NCBI GenBank assembly: GCA_009617715.1
Contig: VTFK01000057.1
Location: 1,163,638 to 1,227,637, forward strand
Direction of reading: 5' to 3'
From: Plectrocnemia conspersa
Taxonomy: Eukaryota > Arthropoda > Insecta > Trichoptera > Polycentropodidae
Length of the DNA: 64,000 nt
The notes below the pieces were generated by a model. It did no database searches, was not told where the DNA came from, and was given only the letters and a program-made list of their open reading frames with translations. How positions within the stretch are numbered: position 1 is the first letter of the stretch; every line of letters begins with the position of its first letter. Positions 10,962-26,200 of the stretch are shown here, one piece after another. The position numbers were made by a program, and so were the translations under genes.

Positions 10962-13900
10962 ATGCCGAGGAAACTTTTGAAGTTCTTGATACTCTTCGAC
11001 AACACTTCCCTCCTCTACTTTCCGGGACAGTTTCTGTCTGGAAAAGTTTTGGTCGAACTCCAAGAGGATACTCCAGCCTTGGGTTAGTCATTCCTTAGCG
11101 ATTTACTGCACATATGTTTGCATTTATAATGAGGCGCTTAGAATATACAGGACAAACTCAACCAATATATAATATGTAATTCAAATGCTTTAAATATTAA
11201 ACATCCGTCGCGTTATTTATTTTTAACAATTATGCCTTTGCTTTTTTATATTGAAATACATGCGAAAATTAAATTTATAAGTTAAACAGATGGTTCAGTC
11301 TACTTTCATTTATAATAAATTACTAATTAGGAATTTAATTAACGAATACGCGCTGACACACCAGTTACTAATTTTAACAAAGTTCGCACGCTCATCACTT
11401 CCGTGCGAAATTATTATTGTCTCCAATTAAAATATTATCAGGCGCACAATAGGTTAAATAGAAAGTTTTCGCGATAATCGCGCCTTGAATGATTGCAAAA
11501 GTATTATAAAACAATTTTATTTGGCCTGGAGTCACACACGCAAGGCGAAACGCTAAAATTTTTTACTTAAAATTGGCGCCACAATGACTATTGTTTCTCG
11601 ATTTGGCTGCAAAAAAAATGTTGCCACTTACCACAAACATACTTTTTTTTTAATTATTGGTTCGCATGCTTCTCAATTTGGCTGCAATTCAAAAACGGCG
11701 CTGCTTGATTTTTTATTAGAAATTAGCGCAATCTTCTAAAAGAAAGGAAACTCAATATTAAGATAAAATATTTCAGAAGTATAGCATTAATTCGTAAATA
11801 TGCTTCAATGATGTATGCTATAATATTTTTAACCTTTTTAATAATAAAACTTCTCTCCAGAAAAAAACAGTATATTTTTTGTGTGAAACAATATTTTATT
11901 TTAGTAAATAAATATATTCAAGAGAATATTTTAACTTATTTTACAACACAGACATTTACAAGGCAATTTAAAAAAAAAACTTTATGGAAATTTTATTAAA
12001 TTTACGACAATAAATAATATAATAACTTTTTGATTAAGGGTAGTTTTGTGATTTTACACTTACATTTTTAAGTTGCGACAAAAAACCAGCGCAATATATC
12101 AATTCTAGTCTACGTAAAAGTTTAATATTGAAGATTTTTATTTGGTAGAATTGAGGAACGTAAAAATGTATCTCATAGCTTTGAGGACATTTTCCTAAAT
12201 ACTAAATAGGTGACTAGTGCGTCTATCGCGATCGACCAGTCGACCGCAAAACTATTTGCAGTCGCCCGTGTCTTTGTATGAGATACCCAATATCTCGTGC
12301 TAAAACGTCTGTCTAAACAAAATAACGGTATAGATCCTTTGAAGATAATAATAATAATATTTCGAATTTAACCATTACAAAAACTATATTATCATTTATT
12401 AACCACATTTGTATAAAGCAACATTAGAAATGGCTGGCGATTCTATCACTGATAGACCGACAGAAATAATTCCAGCAGCAAGTCACCCGCTTGGAATAAA
12501 GGTTTGTTCACTTATGCTCTTAAATCAGGTGATCAGACATCCTCCTCGAAAATGTTGTTCCCCTTTGTCCTCCCTGAACAAAAATTTAAATAAATACTTT
12601 TTTTTTGAGCTCTCGCAGCAATTTGTTCGCAAACAAAAATAAAATAATTACTGACCGTTTAATTAAAAACTAACCAAAATAAAATAAAATTATTGACAAT
12701 AAAATACAGGCTATGTATAAAAAATTCTCGGTTCCCGAAGATCAATTCCTGGGATTATATAAGTGCTAAGAATTATTAGATTCGCGAGTTCAATTACAAA
12801 CCGTCAGTTATATTTATAATCTTCGCCGAATGATCAGAATATATTACGTTACAAAAATACTGTTAAGTGAGCCCACTTTTATATGTTAATTATTTTGAAT
12901 ATTTAACGAAGTTGAGTCGCTTCCGGCGCGTGAGAAAAAAATATCGAGAAAAGAAATAGGATCAATAGGTCGACCGATGTTTGCTCAATGTGTTTGAAGT
13001 TTAAATGTGCAATTTCCAAATCTGTAATAAATTTATAAATTAATGTAACCTCATTTTTATGGCTAATAAATGTTAACGATTTGTTCGTGCTATGTAGGTC
13101 TTCATTTTCATGTTGTCGGCGAGGGAGTCGTTCGTGTTAGATCAGCGAGACAAGAGAGGATTTATGACAAAGAAAATTACATTGATTTTAGAATGAGGCT
13201 TCTGGGTGAACCAGGTATTTTATTTATTCAGCGTATTCTTTACCTAGTCATTGTGTTTATTGTCATATATACTTATTATTACAGGCCAAGGACCGACGCT
13301 TCTATCGCCAGGAATCCATAGCTTTCCATTCAAATTAGGTCTTCCTCCAGGTCTGCCATCGACGTTCTTAGGAAAACATGGTTGGGTGCAATATTTCTGT
13401 AAAGCTGCACTCAGAGAACCGAATGGTTTAACTCACAAAAACCAACAAGTCTTCATTGTTATGAATCCCATCGATTTGAACCTTGAACCGCCAATTTTAT
13501 CTGTACGTATCGATTATAATTTTAGCTTATATGTATTTTAAAAATGTTTACTAAAAGAATTTGGGATAATTCTTTTTTGCTATACATCTTAAGATCATAC
13601 ATCTGCATGCACAAATTCCTAGAAAAATAGCCTTTAGTGCTAAGAATGTGGTTTGCTTGATTTTAATCTGTCAATTTTTCATTGTTGGATGAAACAGGTC
13701 AAAAAATCCTATTAATGCGTTAGCAGATACGTGGATCAATATATTCGACAGTGTGTTGACATAGGGAAATTTTCTAAGTTAAACCAACTAATAACGGTGA
13801 ATCAATTTTATTTCTTAACTAGCATCAGGCTGTTTAAAGCATGTATTTTTCTGGCTAAAGCCCCCCCCCCTCCAAATGACGCCCATGCTTAGAATCCACA

Positions 13901-15109
13901 ACAAAAGTAAAAAATCCATGTCAAAAGCAATAAAATCGTGCCGTCGCAGTGGGAACGCTCGTTACCGAGCGTGCTTGTTGGGGAGTTCTCTAATACTGTT
14001 TATGCATGTGGTTGCACACAAAAACGATGTTTTTCAAATCTCAAGATTGTAGTATATATTCCCTACCAGTATATTGGAGAAGTGCTTTCTCAAGTATATT
14101 CGTCGACACGACTCTGAAGAATATGCATCGACGCAACTCCTAGCATACATTGTAGGATTTTTTTGGTTAATAAAAACGGATGATATTTATATTCCCTCGT
14201 GTACAAATATCTCAGAAACATTTTCTATTAAAAGCGATTCAGTTGCATTATTTGGTAACCAGATAGAGAAGCAAGTTTCTCAATGGAGGCGCGTATCGCA
14301 AGATAAATTCCATCTTCTTTGAGGCTTTATTGCATATACATTTATATAAAAACAACATGTATTGATACTATAAGTGTGTAATTGAATATATTTATTTCAG
14401 CAAGCTTTTCAATGTGACGTCAAGCATACTTTAGGCGTTGGTTGTATCGGCTCTGGTTCGTTGATCTGTAGAGTGACGTTAGACAGAGGTGGATACGTAC
14501 CAGGCGAGAGCATCGCTATTACCGCTACTGTGATGAACAATAGTAGAACGACCATTAAGAGCACAAGAGCTGCTCTTACTGAGGTAATATATAAGTGTAC
14601 TTAACATAGTCGTACAGCCAATACACCGCACCAGTTGTAGTTATGCAAAATAAAAATTAAAGTACTTAAAATAGCATTCAAACTTATTTTCAGACGATTC
14701 AGTATATGGCACACGGTAAAGTGATACAAACCGAACGAAGAGAACTCGCAGGACTATCACGAGGCAAGATTCGACCGGGTGAAGAAGACAAATGGAACAA
14801 CGAATTACTCTACGTACCGCCACTTCCTCCGACGAACCTCAGAGGATGTCATCTGATAAAAATACAATACGACGTATATGTAAGTTCTCAAAAGACTCGC
14901 GATTAAAATCAACATATTTTTATGTGAATATTATTCAACAGTTTATAATCGAGCCTAAGAGTTTAGAGAAAGAAGTGAAGCTCCAGTTGCCAATCATGCT
15001 CGCCACTTATCCATTCAGAGATGCCGACGACGCACTTAAGCCGGAAACGCATTACCCGAGCATGCTGCCGATCTTTAGACCTTGGTTACATGATCAAGTC
15101 TTAGATTGA
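10962..15109 (+). CDS. Arrestin domain-containing protein (ARRDC family)
   Basis: Six exons join in phase: 10962-11082, 13098-13214, 13285-13502, 14401-14583, 14694-14879 and 14942-15109, giving 330 residues. Alpha-arrestins are cytosolic adaptors that bring ubiquitin ligases to membrane cargo. The N-terminal arrestin fold (about residues 5-150) shows the typical LILFDN...YFPGQFLSGKVLVEL opening, then GEGVVR, PGIHSFPFKLGLP and FIVMNPIDLN. The C-terminal fold (about 165-315) shows GGYVPGESIAITATVMN and a closing LPPTNLRGCHLIKIQYDV. The protein stops soon after this fold, and I see no PPxY motif, which many ARRDC proteins use to bind Nedd4-type ligases. The first intron is about 2 kb. An exon-like patch at 12430-12501 within it does not fit the phase. 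Confidence 0.9.
11083..13097 (+). other. First intron of the arrestin-domain gene
   Basis: A GT-AG intron of about 2 kb, phase 1 (TTG G before, GT CTT after). It is mostly AT-rich. It contains a short open patch at 12430-12501 that starts with ATG and ends at a plausible donor, but splicing it to 13098 would read out of frame, so it is left out of the gene model. Confidence 0.7.
13503..14400 (+). other. Third intron of the arrestin-domain gene, with repeat fragment
   Basis: A phase 0 intron. It holds a fragment of the dispersed repeat with a run of ten C (13861-13870) followed by text close to 50350-50420 (agaatccac, aaaagcaataaaatcgtgc). An 82-residue frame at 14074-14322 begins with TTG and resembles nothing known to me. 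Confidence 0.7.
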
Positions 15110-16437
15110 TGCTTTCGATGAAGTGTTACAAAGCCATATTAGGTTAACTAATTAAGAATGAAGATTATTTTATGAAACATTATGATTAAAAAAATGTATA
15201 TATTATATAAAAAAAAAACTAGTCTCAATAATCCGTCCATTTTGAAGTTAAACTTATTATTTTATAAGACATTTTCTTATTAACGTAATTAACAATTCAA
15301 CTTTTGAGACATTTTATTGTGATTTGTATTAATCGCATTTATTTTTAAATTTGAGTTATTGAGTTTCAAAATATGCAAATAATGAAGATGGCTTTTAAAC
15401 CTTCAATTTAAGCCAAATTATTGGCTTTAGTTTAACAGTGCAGACGACGGAAAGGCAATTTTTTGGCTTTATGTTCAAATTTATAAGGATTTGCATTTAA
15501 ACCATTCACTTATTTTATCAACTTCTTCATTTAAAATGGTTGAGTTTATGTAGATAGCAATAAAATTTGTGATATTTTGTGAATACCACACTCAAGTTTT
15601 TTAGAAGGAAATGACTGCTTTATTTTTTAAGTAATTGTCAACAATTTATTATTATTTTTGCATATTTTTTGTAATGTATATGCATTATAATAATAAATGT
15701 ATGTGTATATATTTTATTTTCAATTTGAACAGATCTGTCGATATCAGTTGTTTATCATAAATTATAATGTTTTATAACTTTTGGATTTGTGACATTTTAT
15801 GTATTCATGCAAAATGTGTAAGTTGAGTATTACTGTATATGTAAATTTATATTGATTTGTCACAGCAATTTATTATTTATGGGGTACATATTTAATGTGT
15901 CTTTAGTGAATTATTTAGAAGACTTATTTTTTTCAACCATAATGTATTCAAGATCTTTAATTTTATCTGTAATTGTTTTGTACACTACTGATTATATGTA
16001 TATAAATAGTCGCAATTTTTGGAACTCGACGACTCGTTTATGTTATTAACAATAAAAATATGAATTAATTAAGTTGTGAAGCGTTAATTTTATATTTTGA
16101 TATTGAAAAATATAACAAAGAACATACAATAATGGTTTTACTTTATTTTTTTAATGCAAATACATCCAATAAACGAAACGATTATATAAAATGTTATTCA
16201 CGTATTTCAGATTATTATAGAGCTTGAAACGCTTTAATAAGCAGTAAAATAACACAACCCAATAGTGTAAAACATCGATCTAAAACGAGTATTGTATTAT
16301 TTAATTGCTAATATCAAAGGATAAAGTTTTCAATGCGATCACAAATGTACAAACATCGCTCAATCGATCAAAGCGTGCTCAATCCGCAAGAGTTAGGGGT
16401 TATCTACATTATCAGTAGATTTTGCGTCTGTGTTGAT
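15110..16437. other. Convergent 3' region between arrestin gene and CSN2
   Basis: These 1.3 kb hold the 3' untranslated regions of the two convergent genes. An AATAAA at 16051-16056 would suit a long arrestin 3' UTR. No further gene is seen. Confidence 0.6.
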
Positions 16438-20672
<4,235 letters not shown>

Positions 20673-21104
20673 GTCGCCGGCTGAACCTACCGAAAAAACG
20701 GAAGATCTTAACGCTTCATTTTGTGACCATCACTTAATCAAGAGAACAAATATAAATTCATAGAATATATATTATAGATTTTTTTTATATATTGAAAACG
20801 GTTCGCCAAAAATTGGATCGAGATTTACAATTTTAATATGACAAAAATAAATGTACAACTTTTTCGATTTAATTTTCTCGAAATAAATTATTCAATACCC
20901 ACCGATCTTTTTTATGTATTAGCCCGATTTATTAATATAATAATATTTTTATTTTCAGAAATCACCCACATTATTGAAATTATTTTATTATATTATATTT
21001 AATCATTTCAAGTAATTTCGTAATTCCAATTAAAAGTTGATCTTATGAAAAACTTAAGAAAAACTTTTATGGGAGGCCTATTTATAAATTTAATTATTCA
21101 TTCA

Positions 21105-21260
21105 TTATAGCCAAAATTTGGCGGCATTCTGGTAGCACTGACGTGACGGTGGCGGAGGGCAGCTCATAAGAACGTCATTTGGGAGTGAAAGCATTTGCCC
21201 CCCTCCCCTTTGGCCGAAATATGCATGTGATTTAATAAAATACTATATATCTTAATTAAA
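21105..21260 (-). repeat. Repeat block shared with 44480-44520
   Basis: The phrase TTGGCGGCATTCTGGTAGCA and the following CTGACGTGACG recur at 44487-44515 as TTGGCGGCACTCTGGTAGCA and CTTGCGTGACG. It is followed by a C-tract and an AT-rich piece also seen, inverted, near 34495-34560. Confidence 0.6.
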
Positions 21261-21299
21261 TATCTATATTTTTTTAAATGAAATGACCCTGATTCTAAA

Positions 21300-21850
21300 C
21301 TAAAAATTCTCGGGGTTATCCCTCAATTAATATCTAAAAAGTCTTTCATTTAAGTTAAATTATATTGGAATATATTTTCAACCAGTAGATATGTATATAT
21401 TTTTATTAGTAAACATAAAATTTACCTGGCAGGTGTTAGTGCAATTATATGATTTCAACTTTTCCATGTGTAGTAATATATATGTATGCATTTATAAACT
21501 TATTATTATTTATATACATGCGATGTATAAATGTTACAGTGACTGTATTATTCAGTGAAGTTATATTTACACTAGTGAAGTCTAAATACATTTTTACCAG
21601 TAGATATATATTTCTACTAGCGAAAACATAATTTAGCTGATAGGCACTAATATACTGCTTTAAAATTTGACAGTTGTGAAACGTCCATTTACTATTCAAA
21701 CCCGAACATAACCGAATGAAAGTTCTAAAACTAATTATATAGTCCTAGAACTTTTATTAGGTCAAGTCCAAAATATAAACTAAGCCAACTTATCTTTTAG
21801 ATGAAAATAAGCGGAAGAAAAAGTAGAGATAGAGGTCGCATCTCTCATAT
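21300..21850 (-). repeat. Inverted copy of the composite dispersed repeat
   Basis: Read on the minus strand, this matches 366-850: GGCTTAGTTTATATTTTGGA, the AGTTCTAAAACTAATTATA palindrome, GTTTGAATAGTAAATGGACG and the units with TAGTGTAAATATAACTTCAC. The two reading frames here (21445-21699 and 21449-21631) are on opposite strands of the repeat and are not genes. Confidence 0.75.
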
Positions 21851-22227
21851 TGCTCCATAGTTTATCTGCACTTCGATAAATATAATAGCTATCCTTACCG
21901 GTACTACTACGAACTTTTGAAATGAGAGTAATGGGCAAAGTATATTCAAACCGATTTTTTTTAATTTTCAGTTAATTTTGTCAATATTGCCTGTCAAAAT
22001 TATTTGAATAAGCTACATTAATTTTGTAATAATTATATAAATATTTTAACAGTAACAACAAAGTGACAAAATAAAAGTGTCGTATCTACATTATTGTTGA
22101 AAAACTCCAAAATGTATAATAGCCCATAGTTGTCGCAGTTGAAATTTATCTAAATAAAAATACTATACCAATTTCACACTCTCAATATGATAGCAAGCTC
22201 CCTGATTGTTGCTTTTAAAAGTAAGGG

Positions 22228-22560
22228 CTGATTTACACGCTGCCAGTTGCTGGCATGCCAGCTGGAAGTGACTGGCGGGTCACTGGCACGCGACGACTGG
22301 CATTCCAGTCCACTGGCGCCTTACCGTTTACACAGTGCCAGCAACTGAAAGAATTATTGTTGCAAAAAGCCCTACTTACCTTGTGTCAGTATGATTGTGT
22401 GGTGAAAGGGAGAGCTGGCGCTGCCAGCTGCTGGCATGCCAGTGGCGTACTGGCCTCTCCAGTGACTGGCGTTACACGGTGCTAGTCGCTGGCATCCAGT
22501 GACTGGTAACCTCGAATGGCGCGCCGACTGGCATCGTGTAAATCACAATGCCAGTCGGCA
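22228..22560. mobile_element. Non-autonomous element packed with CTGGC/GCCAG motifs
   Basis: The left end GATTTACACGCTGCCAGT is answered at 22529-22546 by the near-inverse CTGGCATCGTGTAAATC, suggesting terminal inverted repeats. Between them, CTGGC or GCCAG occurs more than fifteen times in both orientations in about 300 bases, with a short unrelated AT-rich core at 22345-22400. Dense subterminal motifs of this kind are typical of transposase-binding arrays in DNA transposons. No transposase is encoded, and I cannot name the superfamily; the GGGCTGATTTACA start is reminiscent of Harbinger-like elements. Confidence 0.65.
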
Positions 22561-23232
22561 AAATTGATCCTCGATAAAAGTTTTATCTTATCCACCTTAT
22601 TCGCCAAACCTTGCTCATTTCGATTACTATTTATTTCGATCGATGTATCATTTCATGGACGATAAAAAAGGAATATGCATACAATGTGAAAAGGTGGCTA
22701 TCGAAATATTTTGAATTCAATGGAATTAAAAAATAAACATTTAAAAGTGATTTTTTTGTTTTATTCAAAATACGACATTCATTTGGGGATTTTCTAATAT
22801 AAATCATTAATCAGTACTATCGCACCATTCAGCGTATAATACAAGAAAAAAGAGGGCCTCTAGCTGGGGTTTGGAAAGAGTACTACCTCCTCCTCCTTAT
22901 TGATAAAGCGCTATATTCGTAAATTGACGAGCATGTACCGAAGTACTCGCTACTTCGAATCGACGATCGTATTAACGAGCTTCGAGGCGTCGGTCGCCAT
23001 TTGTCTCGGGAGTGGGCTTTCGCCAGGTAAGCAACGCTGGTTCGTCGAAATTCGTATTAGAAAAAAGCGCGTGTACTGCGGCGTGTTTTCGGGATCTTTG
23101 CTTCTGTTAAGATTGAAATGCGCCGTTTAAAAAGTCACGCCTCTCGATTAGCGACCGCCATTGATTTTCTCAGCAAAATTATTGCGACCTTTGCGATCGA
23201 TATGGTGTCATTTTGTTTCAGATCGATTCGAG

Positions 23233-26200
23233 ATGAGTACTAGGGGAAGAGGATATATTTCGCGAGCGGGTTATGGAGGGCGGGGCGGTGGCGGCTACAC
23301 CTCGTATAGAGGCGGCGGATCGTCGTACAGGGGTGGGGGAGGGGGCGGGGGTAGAAGCGGGCCCTATACGGAGAGGGGCGGTCGCGGGAGCTATTACAGT
23401 GGAGGAAGCGAAAGATACAACTCTGGCGGCGATAGGTATTCGAGCGGCAGAAATGAGCGCTCGGAAGACATGAGCTTCAAGAAGCCCTACAGATCGGTGA
23501 GCTTAACTTAACTCGCTCTCTATTCTCTTCACTTTTAACTTGAAAACATTCCTTTTCCTTATCATGCCTTTACTATATCAAAAAGAAGTCATGGAATTTT
23601 TTGTCAGCACGGATTGATAAATATAAAAGTCGTAAAAAATACTATTTGATACAAATCAAATCGGAATACAAATCAGAAACCCATCAATTTGATAGGTGCC
23701 ATAAATCTATTGTTAACTCCTTTCACCGCTGCTGATATTTTTTGCGCCATTTCGATATTTGCTAACATGTATTTGCATCACCTATTTATCCCGTAAGTTA
23801 TTCAAATATTTTTTTAATGAATTAAAGGTGTTTTAATTTGAAGTTATACAAAAAAAAAACAACATATTACATGGCTCAAAGGTTCAGGAAACCTTTTGGT
23901 GTCCAATGCATATCGACAATTTTCTTGATAACTTTGTAGGTGCCATCCGTGGTCAAAGAGTTGAAGATCATCTCTGAATTTTATTTGAAGAGAGATAGCT
24001 ATGAGACTCAAAAAAAGTCATTTTGGAAATTTTTGTTCAGGCACCAATTTTTCCAAAGGAATGACTGTTCGTTCACCTTAACTTTACTCTTATTGGGCAT
24101 TTGCAATCGTTCCAACTATATTTTATCTTGCTTACTACTGTCTTAAATAAGTAAGGTACTCTTTCCAAACCATTGATGTGTTCTTTTATTTCCTTGTATT
24201 TCTTCATTTTCGACGTCACTTCCACACTTTTTACTTTGTCACAGGATTTTAGATTTTTAGTTGATTACAATTCCCCATTCTCATTTCCAAAAACAACCTC
24301 GAGTCGTGCTTGTTAACAATCTTCTTCGTTCGGATGAATCCCAGTCTATCGAGATTATATTCTCATACCTTGGATATCTTTTGATGATTCATCGTTCATT
24401 CTAACTCACTTTTTGCTGCAAATTCTCTATATGTAAATTCTTATCCTCTATTCCTGTAAATTTTAGTATGATCATCATTCCTTAAAATCAATGAAACATA
24501 AATAAACATTACATTAATACCACGACAATGTTATATCAAAACTCGAATACCATGAATAAAATAAGACAGAAAGAAATCTAAATTTGATGGTTCTAATTAT
24601 TGATTTAAGTTATACGAGAAGAAAATAATTAAGTTACATGATAAGAAAGAGTTAAAAATGATTTTGTTTTTCAAATGTCTATAACATACGCTGGTTATTC
24701 AGCTAACTTTTTAAGTGTGCAGAATCTTAAACGTTTACAGATTGTTCTGGAGTTATCGACAATGTTCTTAAATTTGTAAATATTAATTTGTAAATGTTGA
24801 CCAACTTGAACATTGATGTATTTCATTAGTTAAGAAAAATAATATGAATTAAATGGCCGCCTCTAAACTTTTTAGTCGATCTTTTCGATGTAATTTTCTA
24901 TGACTTTTTTGTACATTTCTAGCGGAGTCTCGACTATAACTTGGCAGATGTTGGTTTTTAAGTGCTTCAACGTTTAGGGGTTTGTTTACTCGTGTAGTAT
25001 AACCCCACAAAAAAATCTAACAGCGTTGAATTGTGTGAGCTTAGCAACCGGTTGACGTCATCAAAACATGAAATAATCGACCTGGGATTTTTTGCACCCA
25101 AAACATTTAATTTTGATCGTTTTCAAAAAAGTAAGGTCCAATGACGTCGCCTGACCACAATACGCATCAGTCACTTTTTGGGCATGTAATGGTCTCGTGA
25201 ATCACATGAGGTTTTTCCTCACGCTATATAGTATGCAAGAGGTGTAAATGTGCCTCATCAGAGAATAAGATTTTCTTTGAAAAATCAACTTCCTGCGTAC
25301 AGAATGGTTATTTCTATAGAATAATTTCAACAAGTTGAGCGATCCATTTCATACATATGTTGTTGCAAACTAACAATTTGGACACTTTGAACATGTGATT
25401 ATTGACAGCTGTCTGATTTACAGCATTGTCAACATAGGAAACCCAAATTGGATCATCATGTATATACAATTTTCATTTCTCCCAAGTATTTAACCTCTTA
25501 TGTTATAATTTTAGGAAATGTCCAGTAGCTACGGTGGAAGAGATCATATGGGCAAAAGTGGATCCCCAGATAGAAAACGTATGCGAATGGAGGTAATTTT
25601 TTCATTTCTTTTTCTTCCATTTATCAAATTATTCTATTGCTGTATATGAAATGTGTAAAACTTAAATGTCCCACTAAGCATTGTGTACTTAAAATTACAA
25701 CATGCGTACAGGCATCTGACGTCATTTATTAACTACAACACGTTTATTCAGATGTTTTATGTGATTATTCGTTTTACAAATTTGTCATTGACGCAATTTT
25801 GTCTCTTATAATAATTAAAATATATTTCATATGCAATAATAAAAAAAATAATTATTCGATCAATTTATAAACGGCCAATTCTTAAGAGATTAATTGCAAG
25901 ATTTGGCTCGAGATATTTTATATCATCCGGTTACATACTTTCGTAATGTTGAGAATTAGTTAATATTCGTTACGTAAAATTTAGCATCCATCTGAATTGT
26001 TTTCTTTTATTATTCCCAGCTAGAGAACTCTGAGGATTCAAAACTATGGTCTCATAAAATACACACACCGTCTCGTATTTTATTGCCGAAATTAAATACA
26101 AAGATTTACCTACCGACCTAAGTTTACAAAAGCGTTGTTAAGAAACGCATTGTCAATTTTCCTCATTGTCACGCAGATATTAGTGGAAAAAACGCTAATA

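Larger units (their letters stand above)
20673..23232. other. Divergent space between CSN2 and the Pep-like gene
   Basis: This 2.6-kb region between divergent genes holds both promoters and several repeats, listed separately. The CSN2 start lies at its left edge. The GC-richer stretch at about 22950-23230 is the probable promoter and leader of the Pep-like gene. No additional gene is seen. Confidence 0.6.
23497..25514 (+). other. First intron of the Pep-like gene, with transposon fossils
   Basis: A phase 0 intron of 2 kb. It contains a short inverted-repeat element at 23715-23962 and a decayed mariner/Tc1-type transposase on the opposite strand at about 24860-25330. Confidence 0.8.

Noticed and set aside
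10692..11098. Several overlapping frames on both strands around the arrestin start
   Set aside because: Only the frame from 10962 matches the arrestin N-terminus and splices in phase; the others follow from higher GC content.
14074..14322. 82-residue frame inside an arrestin intron
   Set aside because: It lacks an ATG, resembles nothing, and follows a repeat fragment in an intron whose flanking exons join in phase.
23273..23473. 66-residue Ala/Gly-rich frame
   Set aside because: Frame-shifted shadow of the Gly-rich exon 1 of the Pep-like gene.
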